Of a DNA stretch of 64,000 nucleotides, positions 41,372 to 51,672 are shown piece after piece (position 1 is the first letter of the stretch; the number at the start of each line of letters is the position of its first letter). Source of the DNA: Symsagittifera roscoffensis (Eukaryota; Xenacoelomorpha; Acoela; Convolutidae); NCBI RefSeq assembly GCF_963678635.1, contig NC_087070.1, positions 33,867,955-33,931,954 of the forward strand, given 5' to 3'. The notes under the pieces are model-generated. The model was not told the origin of the DNA. It searched no databases and worked only from the letters and a program-made list of their open reading frames with translations. The position numbers and the translations under genes are program-made.

Positions 41372-41632
41372 ATGTTTAATTTTTTTGAGTTTTCAGGTTC
41401 CTATAAAAATATTGTAACTTTTTTGGGACTTTTCTTTGTTATTATCTCTGTACTATTTTTATTGTTTTTCTTCAGACCTAAAGCTCCAGAAAAAATAGAG
41501 AAGGAATGCTGTTTAGTTGAAAACCCGAGACACTTTTTCAACCTAGTCTGTAAAACAGTATTCAATAAACTTTGCCCACTATATAAGGCTTGTGTATGGG
41601 ACTTTGTTGATTCAATTCCTAAATGTGTGTAA
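41372..41632 (+). CDS. Polinton 1 small membrane protein
   Basis: 86 residues with one strong transmembrane helix (IVTFLGLFFVIISVLFLLFF) near residues 14-35, then a basic region and a Cys-containing C-terminus. I see no clear counterpart in element 2. It lies between capsid and protease genes, so a virion-associated role is plausible. Confidence 0.5.
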   Translation: MFNFFEFSGSYKNIVTFLGLFFVIISVLFLLFFFRPKAPEKIEKECCLVENPRHFFNLVCKTVFNKLCPLYKACVWDFVDSIPKCV

Positions 41633-41720
41633 GTCATTATTCTTTCTTTTTTTTAACCTAAAGTACACTATCAAACTATCAATTTCATTTTTAGCTGTAA
41701 ATCAGCCTACAGTTGCAAAT

Positions 41721-42068
41721 ATGGATAATTTTTCACTTTTGCAAATTATTGAAAGAATTACAGAGCTCAGGTTCAAGTACATGGGATCATACCCTTCTGA
41801 TACAGTACCTCAACTAACAAAATACTCTTTTGCAATTATTAACTCAGCCCCAAGCAATGATAGAGGAGAACCCTGGATTATGATTGCTCGACTGGATAAA
41901 AGCTACTTCTTTGCAGATTCTTTGGGAAGAAAGAGATCAACTTACCCCTTTTTGACGAAAAAGTTTCGACGAATGGTTCCTCGAAAGTACAAAAGACTGA
42001 TAATTTGTGTGGTTTTTACGCAATTTATTCAGCTTTTCTCCTTTTTAAAATCTTCCAGAAGAACTTGA
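41721..42068 (+). pseudogene. Polinton 1 adenain-like protease
   Basis: The N-terminal half aligns with the element 2 protease: MDNFSLLQIIERI, FAIINSAPSNDRGEPWIMIA, FFADSLGRKRSTYPF. Adenain-type cysteine proteases mature the capsid. The gene is decayed and recognisable mainly by this half. Confidence 0.75.
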
Positions 42069-43472
42069 ATAAAGTTCATGATGTGTATGTTTTGAATTTT
42101 ATCAGTTTTTTTATGTAAAAGTGCATTTTTTATTTGTAAGTGTAAATTTTTGCAGTAATTTTACTATACGATGTAGTGAATTGTTTGATTACTTGTGTAA
42201 TTTAACTTTTTAAATTCCTTAAATTTTTTACGAAAAGCATCTTAGCAACTAACCCTTTGATGAAATACGGAGAATGATGATGGAATATGGATGTTGTAGT
42301 CCCCCAATTGATAGAATTAACGATAGAGTAGATAAATTTACGAAAATGGTAACCAACTTCTAGTAAATTGTATAATTTTCTTAAAAGTATACTCTGAGAA
42401 AGATGGAAAAAATATTACACAAAAATATCAGAACCAAAAAAAATATGATACTTTATTTTTCTCAGTGTAAACTTTTACCGTGGTAGAGCAATTGATAAAT
42501 TTGGATGATAATTTTTTGGAAAATTTGGAAATTTCAAAGAATTTTTTGAAGATTAAAGACAAAGTGCTTAAAAAGAACTGAAATGAATTGTAGCTAGATA
42601 TATGACAGAACAAATAAACCAGTTGAGGTAAAAATAAGTGAGATAATTATGTGAAAAAAGATAAAATAAGTCATAAATTTAATAAGTGTAATGAACCTGT
42701 CATCCGTTCTCCAGATAACCTGGGGGAAAAAGATTAAGTGGGATATAAAAGTAATCAACCGTGAGGAGCTGTCAAGATTACCCTGATATCCCGTGGAGCG
42801 GAATAACTAACCTGTCAAAGATAATCCCCTCTTGACCATTTTCCCAAGATAACCTGAGGGAAAATAAATTACATGAAATAAGAATTTAAGAGATTCTTTC
42901 GAGAAAAAAATATTCTGAGATATTTTAGTTTATGATCCCATACACTAAATCGAAACTTATTTTCTGTCGAAACTTACCATCTGAAACTTATCACCCAAAA
43001 AAATTTTTTCGATTTTTTAATATAAAATTGTTTTTTCAAGATAAAAATGTATTTGCAAGTAAAACTTACAAAAATTTCAAAAAATTTTCTGAAACTTACC
43101 TTCTGAAACTTACCATACCGAATTTTTTAAGTCAAGATAGCCCTTACATATCACAAATCGTAGAAGTTGACTAAGAAACGCAAGTTTTGGCAAAATCGAG
43201 CTCCAAAAAACTCGGGTGCCAAAATTTTTTTGAAACTTACCATCTGAAATTTTACCATCTTACCATCTGAAACATACCATCGTAATACATTGGGAAACCT
43301 ACCATCGTAATACATTAGGAATCCTATTCCCTATTGAGTTCTTAATTACCTACAATGAATTTCTTATACATAGCGAAATCTATACATGGGAAATTTGGGC
43401 GCCGAAAAAAACTTACCATCTGAAACTTACCATCTGAAACCTCGTATCTTAATACATTGGGAAACCTATTCC
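42069..43472. other. Polinton 1 right-end noncoding region with repeats
   Basis: No gene is seen. It carries a direct repeat (AGATAACCTGGGGGAAAA at about 42714 and AGATAACCTGAGGGAAAA at about 42847) and many copies of GAAACTTACCATCTGAAAC from about 42960 to 43440. A few of these copies also occur next to the left terminal repeat (26250-26275). Confidence 0.65.
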
Positions 43473-43608
43473 CTATCCTAATACATAGGAAATTTATTCC
43501 CTATCTTAATACATAGGTTGGTGACCGGATACTCTATAGCCTATCTTAATACATGGAGGTCACCAACCACCCCCCCCCCCCCCCACTCTCCCTCACTCAT
43601 ATACTACT
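43473..43608 (-). repeat. Polinton 1 right terminal inverted repeat
   Basis: Mirror of the left repeat, ending CTCACTCATATACTACT. It carries the same inner GGTTGGTGACC / GGTCACCAACC inverted repeat and further ATGTATTAAGATAGG copies. Confidence 0.9.
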
Positions 43609-43614
43609 CTCATC
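43609..43614. repeat. Target-site duplication of Polinton 1 (right)
   Basis: CTCATC immediately follows the right terminal repeat. Confidence 0.9.
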
Positions 43615-43812
43615 TTTCAAATCATGTTTTTTGTAACACCATTTTGAGCATCGTCGTTGAAATTGCTCTATGCAACTTTAAAAAAGCGAAAACCGAACAA
43701 AGCTACTCAGTGAGTTTGGTGAAGATCTTCTGATGTAATTAAATTGCATGTTTGCTTTTTTAAGCCTTTCGCTGATATGGTATATCCATGACATTTTGAA
43801 AATGCACCAAAG

Positions 43813-44016
43813 TTACGAAAAAAAAACTATTTGTTTTCTATTTGTGAGATAAGATGCAAAAAATTGAAGAAAGTCATGGTGGAAGCCTATTTTGGCAAGC
43901 TTGTATAAAATGATGTTCTGGATAATAGAGTCGAAAGCTTTTGCAATATCTAAAAACAGCGTGAGAGGTAATTCTCCTTGTTCTAATTTCTTGTATACAA
44001 CATCACAGTACACCAA
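43813..44016 (-). pseudogene. LINE reverse transcriptase fragment
   Basis: A 67-residue stretch contains LPLTLFLDIAKAFDSI and FFASYLTNRKQIVFFS, the RT palm segment with the first catalytic Asp as seen in CR1/Jockey-type LINEs. It has no other RT motif around it, so it is a 5'-truncated or internally deleted relic. It is not a copy of the LINE at 7090, whose matching region reads [10 protein letters not shown]. Confidence 0.75.
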
Positions 44017-44394
44017 TTAAGACGTAAAAAAGGAAAACAAAAAAGCCGAAAATAAATTCAAAAATTATTGATAATAATTACTATTAAAAAATGATTAAGT
44101 CAACCTCAACCTCAAAACACACTGGCACACACGAATGTTTTCCGCTGGTCTACAGACGCAATATGAGGCCATTAATCCAATTAGGGCGAAAAAAAGACAA
44201 GAGTAAACAAAAATGCCGAAAAAAAACTGAACTATAAATTCTATTAAGATTTTAAGAAATTGTGCGATCCAGAGGTGAGCTTCACTTTAAACGACTCAAA
44301 AGTATGTCAAAAGCAGACAAATAATAAGCCGACAACTTTTATTGAAACGGAATACTTTCTGCTTGAAAAAAAAACAGCTTCCGGTCAGATTCCA

Positions 44395-44465
44395 ACCCAG
44401 GACCTTAGCCGTAACAGGCGAATTTGTTACCTCCAGGCTGTGGGCCGGGAACGTAAGAATTTGAA
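44395..44465 (-). repeat. Possible tRNA-derived SINE head
   Basis: On the - strand a B-box-like CTGGGTTGGAATCTGACC follows a CGCC-TGTTA-CGGC-like stem-loop. Only the B-box half is convincing. Confidence 0.3.
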
Positions 44466-46138
44466 GGGTATCAGAGGGTATCACTAGAGATGAGTCCTGT
44501 TGACAAAGCTGCTTACGGGGAAAAATCTAGTACCCGATTGCAATACCCTTGCTTATTGCAAGGGTTATAGCTTGAACTATAGCATAGCATGAGAAGTGAA
44601 TTAATTGTTCAATTACCCATAATAAATATAGCAAAATTCATTGGCTCGAGATGCGAGCGCTGGAATTTTTCATCAGGAGGGAGCAGTTTTTTTGAACAAA
44701 AGAATTTGTCGAGATTTCAGAAAACAGCGGCAAAAATCAAATGGAACGACCTACTCTCTCGCAAGGTTAATTGGCTAATTCTTCATAAAAAAGTCAATGG
44801 AAAAATAATTTAAAATAAAGTATGTTTTCGTTGCTCTTTGGTTTCCAGATGTTTTGCATCACTACATGGTGTATGAGAATCTATATGGAGTAAGTGTAAA
44901 ATTTCCTCATTTAACTGTTTACAGCTTGTCAAACTATCAAATATTAAGTCTAATGGCGTGGAATGACTCGATCGTAAAAGAACCGTTTCCGACTGATGAG
45001 TTAGATGGTATTGACACACCACAAAATGATTATAAGTAGTATGACATTAGGTGACGACCATGATTATTTATTCTTGCTAGATATGAGGTCACTGGCTGGC
45101 TGTATGGTGAGAGCTTGATAGTTAGCGAGCATTCGCTTCTGAGTTTCTAGTGAAGGTATTTCTAGTTCTCATAATAAGCTAGCATCTCAGACGCTGGTTC
45201 CTTATCCGTTAAATGGAGCAATCAGCAAAGACGAAACCCTTGCAATTAGATATTTGAAAATGCAGCCTTCTTCAAAATAATTAATTTTTTTCTATGCACG
45301 AGATAAGTCACGGGAGTTTCTTAAACAGTTAAGATTGAGTTTTTTGCCCGCTAAAAAGTATTGTTTTGTTGCCAAAGAGTCACTTATTTTGCGTGCGAAA
45401 GTATTTTTAATGGAATAATAATTGCAAAATTTATTGGATTGAGTGGCAAGCGTTGGAGTCGTTGTCAGTCAAGCAACCTTTTTTTAAAGGCCATTAATTG
45501 TGATTGTTCCAGGATCTGCCAAAATGGCTTATTTTGCAAAATATATATATATGCTGATTCCCCAAAACTTCAGCACTATGGCATTGTGATCGTCCTAGAG
45601 CATGATAAGATCGCCCAGTAATAGAACTGAAAAGCTATTTTGAGAAAACAGAGGCAATCAAAACAACAGAAGGAAGGGTACAATTCTCCTCCTTGGCAGG
45701 ATTTTGGGCTAATTTTTCCAAGAAAAGTCTGATGAATGAACTTAAACTATTGCTTTCCTTCCTCTTTTGTTAACGCTTTTTTTTTAATTTCAGATATTTC
45801 GGTCCTAAAAATAGCTTACGTGGATCTACGTCAGGTCATTTTTCAGCCTCACAATTCGAAGGTCTATTAAGACCGGGGAAAAATTTACCGTTTAAAACTA
45901 AATCCACAGCCTGGTAACATTCAGCATAGGTGAGAACTCTTGCGGTTAGATATCTCAAAAAAAAACTTTCTTTGAAAAAATTGAATGTATCTTCTCGAAG
46001 TAAGAAACGAAAGTTTGTTTACAGTCCACATTGGGTCCTTCGAGCTAGGGAGTGGATGTTTCTCTGCTAATGAGTCACGTATTTTATATAATATTGCAGC
46101 TGAACGATTGTGTTTAAAAATGTAACCTGGTTAAATGA

Positions 46139-46146
46139 GTTGCCGC
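46139..46146. repeat. hAT target-site duplication (left)
   Basis: GTTGCCGC lies directly before the hAT terminal repeat and again directly after it at 47858-47865. Confidence 0.92.
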
Positions 46147-47857
46147 CAGGCCTGCCAACTAGTTCATATGGTTCATATTTGTTTCATATTTGAGCCAGAG
46201 TTCATATTTCATGTTTTTCATTGTTTTTAATGAGTTACACGTAGGGCGTCTATTTTATATAGGTTTTTTTAAACCTTCATTTTTTCGAAACTTGATTTTT
46301 TTTAGAGAATGGGAAAATGTACTGTGTCATCAGCTCTACTCGAGGGGTTTTCTTGGGCCAAAGCAGAGACCAGGACCAAGTCCGATGCAAATTGGATAAT
46401 CGCATTTTTCGGTTTTCACATGGGCGATTCGATCTAAAGCAACATGAAGAGACTCCACAAGAAAGCGGTAACTGCGCGCGCTGCAACTCCCGACATTAGG
46501 ACAGCAACATCTTCTCAGACTGATTGCCAGCGATTGAGAGCACTTATTATTCAGGTTCTTGATATTGCAGTGAACGGCCAGTCTTTTGCTTCCAGTGATT
46601 CGGCATCTAATGCTCGCGGGAAGTACAAACAAACGTTTTCCGATTCGGGCCACGCTAATATTAAATGTGGAAAGACGATAGCAACCTATGTGGCAAGTCA
46701 CGGAATAGCCCCATACGCTCGTACTATTTTGAAAAATGAAGTCAAAGACAAGTTCGTCGGTATTCATCTCCGCGAAACATCTTATGATGGTAAAACAAGG
46801 GTTGAACTCTAGGTTGTTTACTATGCGGATGGTGTTCAAAAAAATCAATATTTGAGGATCATGGAACTAAATGTCAGTGTTGATACTGACTCTTTTGAGT
46901 CTACAAATACCAAATCGCTTTCTGATTTCAAGTTCGTGTCATCGCAGAATATATTTGTTCAGTAGTACAAAATTTTTGTCAATTTTCAAGCTGCTACAAG
47001 GAGTTCTGGATAAATTCAAAATTGTTGAAAAGCTGGTATTTATTTCTGACGAGCTGCTCAACAGGTTTCAACTTTTCCTTGTCAGCCCTCCGACTAAGAA
47101 TTGTCATATTGTTTTCATGCAGCTTTCGGAGATTGAATCTTTTACCAAAATTGCCCGATTGGCTAATTTTTTTGGCCTAGTGAGTGTGGATGTCCTAGAC
47201 GAGTTTGCTGCTGCTAAGCTGTGTATGAATGGAAATTTATCCTTGGGAGAGTGCTTCAAGAAATCACTGTTGCAACAGTGGAAGTCTTTGGGATCTTTAT
47301 GTGAGTTTGTGTTGCTAGTTTGCCCACATAACATGAACGCAGAATCAGGGTTATCGCGCATGAAGTCCGCTGAGAGTCAACACCAGTCTTTAGCCGCGAC
47401 GATTTCGAAAACGCGTTCAATTTTCCAGCTGAGTTATGTGACAGTTCGCCAAGCAGCTTCTGAATATAAGAAATCCACGGAGTCGAAAGTAGAAGAAAAA
47501 TTCACGGAAAAGAGGGCATGCTGACAATTTGCGAGAGGAACTGCATGTTTTCAAGCGAATGACTCCTTTAGCTCTCAAGAACCAGCTGAACGAAGTTGAT
47601 TCTAGCATTGACGAGGCTAAAAAAGCTCTTGAAGCTCTTGAAAAGAAGAAGGAACTGCTCCATAACCAACGAACTGTTTCTGTGGTCACATTGGATCAAC
47701 AGTTTGCAGTTGTCATTGACTCAACATTTGTCAAGAAATAAATGGTTGACCATGTTTTTCTGAAAGTTAGAAAATGCTCTTTTAGGTTCATATAAAGTTC
47801 GTTTTTCAAGGTTTGGTCCCAGGTTCATATTTCGTTTTATAAAAATTGGCAGGCCTG
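46147..47857 (+). mobile_element. hAT-superfamily DNA transposon (1.7 kb, inactive)
   Basis: Terminal inverted repeats CAGGCCTGCCAA (12 bp, perfect) and an 8-bp duplication GTTGCCGC define a hAT. Both ends carry repeated TTCATAT words, candidate transposase-binding sites. Inside are transposase remnants: a BED-like start, a middle piece (46444-46812) and a C-terminal dimerisation region (46871-47741). At 1.7 kb it is shorter than a full hAT. It has stops and frame changes, including a TAA just before 46444. Confidence 0.92.
46277..47744 (+). pseudogene. hAT transposase remnant
   Basis: The start region in two frames resembles a BED-type finger (CKLDNRIFRFS, LKQHEETPQ). Next comes VLDIAVNGQSFASSDSASNA to 46812. 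The region 46871-47524 ends with FVLLVCPHNMNAESGLSRMK and SLAATISKTRSIF, which resemble the hAT dimerisation block (GxxxxERGFS...SL..R..). A basic helical tail (47529-47741) has ALEALEKKKELLHNQR. Most of the RNase H catalytic region appears absent, so an internal deletion is likely. Confidence 0.7.
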
Positions 47858-47865
47858 GTTGCCGC
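47858..47865. repeat. hAT target-site duplication (right)
   Basis: Second copy of GTTGCCGC. Confidence 0.92.
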
Positions 47866-48861
47866 TCACCGATAAACACTAAAAAGTTAGCACAAATCCT
47901 GCAGATGAGGGTCGTTCCCTTTCATTTTTCTGCTTTGGTTGCTACTGTTTTCTGAAAGTCGCTTATTTTCATACTTTTACAATTGTTGACCTATTGTAAC
48001 TATTGTTGACCGAGCCGACCGATTGATCTAATCATTTATATAACGCCATCAGCGCCAAAGTTCCTAAATGTACAACCCTCTTCGTAGGCATGATTTTGAG
48101 CTAATTCTTCAGAAGTCTTGAAACTGAATATAGGTGATCATTTTTTCGGTTTTCCAGGTTGTTGAATCTTTAAAGTGGCTTATAAAGGTCCATATGTAGC
48201 AAGTATAAAATTTTATGGGTTATTTTTCAGCCGCACGTGTAGTAGGATCATTGCAGCCGGCGGAAAATGTTGCCATTCAAAACATTGTTCACATCCTGCT
48301 AAACTAACAAAAACAAATTCTGATGACGGATATTGACTTGATCGTCAATGTACCGTGTCAGACTTGTCTGGCATTCGCTGTCTGGCAGAGGTACATAGCT
48401 AAATGATCACTAAGCAGTAGTTATATGCTGGACAATTGATGATCGACCTTGATTAAGTAAACTCACTAGAAATGACGTAACTGGCTGTATGGTGGTGCAA
48501 CACGAAGCCGTCTAACCTCTGTAGTTAGACCTTGATAGTTAGCAAGGAGTGGAACAAGTTTAAAAGTGAATTTGTTTCTAGTGCTCTTAGAAGACTAGAG
48601 TTTCAGAGGTCTGCTCCTTTGGGGCCTAGTGCTACGACTCCCGGCATAAAATCTTAACGCCCTTGAATATTACCGCCTCACCTAACCGAAGCTGTAGGCA
48701 AACCTAGAGAATAGTTCAAAAAGCTCTGTTAAAATTCAGGAAACGCTTTGGTTTTATAGAATATTATAGTCAACAAATGGCTGGAAAAGTATAGATGAAC
48801 TCAAGTCAGCCAAAAAAATGGTTGAAAAATTGTCAACCTTTACAACTTTCGACGAAAAAAA

Positions 48862-49056
48862 TTATCACGTTCAAGTTCCTTGATATTTTTCAATCCGCTC
48901 GAAATTCAAAACATAGCCAACCGACAATTGCAAAAGAGTCAATAAACGCAAGTAAACTGATTTACTTGCGTTTATTGATTCTTTTCAATTGTCGGTTGGC
49001 TATGTTTTGAATTTTGAGCGGATTAAAAAAATATCAAGGAACTTGAACGTGATAAC
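48862..49056. repeat. Near-perfect 195-bp palindrome
   Basis: Two arms of about 95 bp meet at a 4-base loop CTGA (48957-48960). The left arm ends CAATAAACGCAAGTAAA and the right begins TTTACTTGCGTTTATTG. Only a few mismatches are seen over the arms. The arms are the 3' part of the R1 repeat (CAATTGTCGGTTGGCTATG). Confidence 0.9.
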
Positions 49057-49260
49057 ATCAAAGTTCGAATTTCCAAGAAAAACTAATTATCCCTTAAGTT
49101 CTTAGAATTTCTGAAACAATGACTCTTCTTTGATAAAAAATAACCCAATTTCACAAAATTGTAACAATAGATGAAATTTTTATTTCGCTGTGAAATCTGA
49201 TAATTAAATTTCATTTTCGAACTTGATCACGTTTTTGTGACCAGTCCTATTTTCTGATCG
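49057..49260 (-). repeat. R1 dispersed repeat copy, inverted, joined to the palindrome
   Basis: On the - strand it reads TTCGAAAATGAAATTTAATT, CACAGCGAAATAAAAATTTC, CAATTTTGTGAAATTGGGTT and TTGGAAATTCGAACTTTGAT in R1 order, then runs into the palindrome. Confidence 0.6.
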
Positions 49261-49571
49261 ATAGTAAAATTTGCCTTCCTTTTAACAGAAGAAATGAACT
49301 GAACTTGAAAACAAAGCAAAAGAAGGCCAAACCGCGAAAAATATTATTTGGACTGAAAAAATTTTACGACTTCTTTTCCTGAAAAAATAACTGCGACCTA
49401 TATAAGAATGCGTTTTTATCGACTCTAAAAAATTAAGTCCATTTTCAACACAAGGAGGCGCTCACGTCAAATACTCACATCAAAAAGTCATACCATTAAA
49501 AATCAAGGTTGAGCATGAACAAGTTTTGAGGTCAAAATTTACTTGGCTCATTAACGCTGGAAAATAAAATT
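49261..49571. other. Intergenic stretch, nothing assigned
   Basis: AT-rich sequence without a recognisable gene, repeat or RNA. Confidence 0.5.
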
Positions 49572-49602
49572 TTGTACACAGGCGAAGCTGAGCTTCGCAC
49601 CA
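49572..49602 (-). repeat. Hairpin tail copy, inverted
   Basis: CAGGCGAAGCTGAGCTTCGC contains the perfect dyad GCGAAGCTGAGCTTCGC of the SINE tail family. Confidence 0.6.
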
Positions 49603-49615
49603 AATATGATAGTAG

Positions 49616-49829
49616 TATTGTATCGTGTCCCGGATCCTAAGGGGGGGGGGGTCCTTCCTAAGGGGGGGGTCCTCACGTAAAGCAAAATCCTAGGAAAGGG
49701 GTCCTTAATTTTTTGGAGGACCCCTATCCTAGGATTTTGTAAGCGAAAGAAATTTTCCACCCAAAAAGCAGAAGACCGCCTACTTAGGATCTTGCTAAGT
49801 TTAGCTTAACAACAAGGGACACGATACAA
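49616..49829. mobile_element. Small foldback/MITE-like element
   Basis: A 214-bp unit with perfect 14-bp ends TTGTATCGTGTCCC / GGGACACGATACAA. It encloses an inner hairpin AAAATCCTAGG...CCTAGGATTTT with a nested AGGGGTCC/GGACCCCT dyad, and a TTAGGAT/ATCCTAA pair. No clear target duplication was found. It is non-coding and probably non-autonomous. Confidence 0.6.
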
Positions 49830-50139
49830 AATTCTTTCTAATTCCAATTTTTGGGGTCCTAATTATTGGTCCTGGTTAATTATATGAATCATATTAATTG
49901 TTATAATTGTTTCGGGCAAATGAACTTTCGACCTAGTTGAAATTTGTTAGTGAACGGGGAATTGACTTTTATGGTATATAATAAAAATGCGCCGGCCGCG
50001 TAGCTTAATTTGGCAGCGTAGCTTAACTGTTGGCAGCAGTAAACTAATTCCTTAATTTGACCTAAATTTTATGGTGAAAAGTCAGTAAATTGAAATTACT
50101 CTCAAAAGGCGGCGGCCGTTTCTGGGCAAAATATACCAA
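49830..50139. other. Spacer; probable left-end region of Polinton 2
   Basis: Contains two copies of GGCAGCGTAGCTTAA-like sequence (49998-50035) and GC-rich words. The left terminus of Polinton 2 should lie here or slightly to the left. It cannot be fixed because the other end is outside the window. Confidence 0.35.
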
Positions 50140-50709
50140 ATGATAAATTTGACAAATTTTGAAATAAGAAAAATGAAATTAGAGGGAACTTGGTGTACTG
50201 AAGATATTGATAATGAACATTTACAATTAAGAGTGATTTCAACCGCGGAAAAAAACTCATTTTTCAAATTTTGTAATGAACGCTACGTCGTCTTCCTCGA
50301 AAGGGCAAAGGAAATTTCAAAGAAAGAATACGAGTTAATTTTCAAAGAACAATTTTATTTGAGTGAGCTTCAACAAATCTCTTGGTGCATTTCTACAAAA
50401 CAACAGTATGGTACTGTGAGCGATTTGAATTTTGCTGATTATGAAAACGTATTCGACTATTCGTTTGATTTTACCTCAAAAAGGGTTGATAAAGACTTGG
50501 AGAGAAAAATTCGTCTATGTTTCAACAAGCTATCAAAATACAAAAAACTTCCGGTGGTTTATTTAATTATTTACCACCGTTATCTTAATGAGACTAAATG
50601 GTATTTGCAAGGTCACTTTTATTTCCACTGGCTTGAAATTCAGCAGGTTGGAGAGGTGTTGGAAAAAATAAATAATGAAATTGCAAAAAAGCAGAGTAAC
50701 TCCTATTGA
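50140..50709 (+). CDS. Polinton 2 tandem PC4-like protein
   Basis: 189 residues with two PC4-like modules: one around residues 45-90 (FFKFCNERYVVFLERAKE, FYLSELQQISWCI), one around 118-180 (KIRLCFNKLSKYKKLPVVYL, YFHWLEIQQVGEVLEKI). It occupies the place of the tandem PC4-like gene of element 1 and overlaps the next gene. The fold is inferred from pattern. Confidence 0.5.
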   Translation: MINLTNFEIRKMKLEGTWCTEDIDNEHLQLRVISTAEKNSFFKFCNERYVVFLERAKEISKKEYELIFKEQFYLSELQQISWCISTKQQYGTVSDLNFADYENVFDYSFDFTSKRVDKDLERKIRLCFNKLSKYKKLPVVYLIIYHRYLNETKWYLQGHFYFHWLEIQQVGEVLEKINNEIAKKQSNSY

Positions 50710-51109
50710 TTTGAAAATAATTCACGAAATTTATACGTCTTTGAAACAAACTTATCCTGATAATTCTAACCGACGCAACTATTTTCTAGCTGCATGTTCT
50801 CTGTTTTTTGTTAGTTCTGATAACCTTAACTACGACATTTTAATTAAGTTGAGACCTTATGGTGGCTTGATTGGTATTGATAACTCTTCCTTGGACAAAT
50901 ACTTGAAAAATTCCAAAATTTTACGGTTGCACGCTATTTTGCACGATGCGGCCGGATTTATACACGAATTTTATCAACAGGGTCCCACGTACTGATACAT
51001 GTTGCCCTGGAACTGTAACAACAGCTTATTGGGACATTTGAGTGGAATAGCGTTCTGCCTTTTCATTAAGTTGAAAAAACCAGAAGTTTATCATTTACTA
51101 GAATGCTAG
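50675..51109 (+). pseudogene. Polinton 2 conserved protein with YGGLIGIDNS / RLHAILHD motifs
   Basis: Homologue of element 1 35284-35687: RPYGGLIGIDNSSLDKYL, ILRLHAILHDAAGF, then a LLGHLSGIAFCLF end. It overlaps both neighbours. The role is unknown. The gene is slightly broken. Confidence 0.6.
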
Positions 51110-51672
51110 GCGAGAGATCAGTTGTGCTAGACGTGGAAGGCTTTCGTTACAAGAAAAACGCCTTTGTGGTTAAAGAATTAGCAATAACAACTTCAGACTA
51201 CAGCGATCGACTCATTTTCCTACCTCCAGTGAATTTCAATATACTACCGAAGCTTGAACAAAAAGCTTACAACTGGTTAATAAATTATTTACACGGTCTC
51301 CATTGGGAAAACGGTGATTATCTTTATATAAACTTGAATCAAATACTTCAGAGTTTTGTGCTGAGAAATCCCGGTGCCGTTTTTTACGCTAAAGGAAAAG
51401 AAAAGACAGAATTTTTGGCCAAGTACTTGGACCGAAAGATTGAAAACCTAGATGATTTGGGCTGTCCTCGGGTTGAAAACTTATATTTTAAAAATTATCC
51501 AAGTTGCAATAAACATATTCCACATTACAACTCCAGGAATCATTGTGCCCTGAAGAAAGCAAAGGTTTTTTATGATTGGTTGAAAAATGAACAACAGCGA
51601 GAGATCAGCGAAAGTGGAGACATACCTATCACCAAATTCAATGCTTTGTGCGTGGATGACTCCAGAGGGTGA
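51103..51672 (+). CDS. Polinton 2 exonuclease-like (RNase H fold) protein
   Basis: 189 residues: VVLDVEGF, LIFLPPVNFNI, NYLHGLHWENGDY, FYAKGKEKTEFLAKYL, NLDDLGCPRVENL, and HCALKKAKVFYDWL near residue 145. The D-x-E start and H-x-A-L end fit a DEDDh exonuclease outline, but catalytic function is not established. Confidence 0.6.
   Translation: MLGERSVVLDVEGFRYKKNAFVVKELAITTSDYSDRLIFLPPVNFNILPKLEQKAYNWLINYLHGLHWENGDYLYINLNQILQSFVLRNPGAVFYAKGKEKTEFLAKYLDRKIENLDDLGCPRVENLYFKNYPSCNKHIPHYNSRNHCALKKAKVFYDWLKNEQQREISESGDIPITKFNALCVDDSRG

Larger units (their letters stand above)
26118..43608. mobile_element. Polinton/Maverick element 1 (full length, decayed)
   Basis: A 17.5-kb virus-like DNA transposon. 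Both ends begin AGTAGTATATGAGTGAGGGA as inverted repeats and are flanked by a perfect 6-bp duplication CTCATC, which is the Polinton target-site size. It encodes the whole Polinton core: protein-primed DNA polymerase B, integrase, packaging ATPase, adenain-like protease, major capsid and a penton-like protein. It is a fossil with roughly ten breaks across its genes. The two terminal repeats differ at only about five to eight positions in 135, so the insertion is not ancient. This divergence is an eye estimate. Confidence 0.95.
43615..46138. other. Intergenic repeat-rich sequence
   Basis: Apart from a LINE fragment and a tRNA-like motif, this is made of repeats with a period of about 700-800 bp (see 44560-48620). 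No gene is supported. Confidence 0.6.
44560..48620 (+). repeat. Tandem or clustered repeats, period about 700-800 bp, interrupted by hAT
   Basis: Shared landmarks: GCAAAATTCATTGGCTCGAG at 44632 and its relative at 45422; TTTTGCCCGCTAA...GAGTCAC at 45340 with a relative at 46045; CTTGC-ATTAGATAT at 45238 and 45945; TTTTTCAGCC...TTAAAAC at 45838 and 48222; TGGCTGTATGGTG at 45095 and 48483. The 45838 to 48222 spacing is about 670 once the hAT insertion is subtracted. Confidence 0.5.

Noticed and set aside
43813-44016. Part of Polinton 1 or of the LINE at 7090
   Set aside because: It lies outside the right target duplication of the Polinton, and its RT residues differ from those of the LINE at 7090. 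It is a separate LINE relic.
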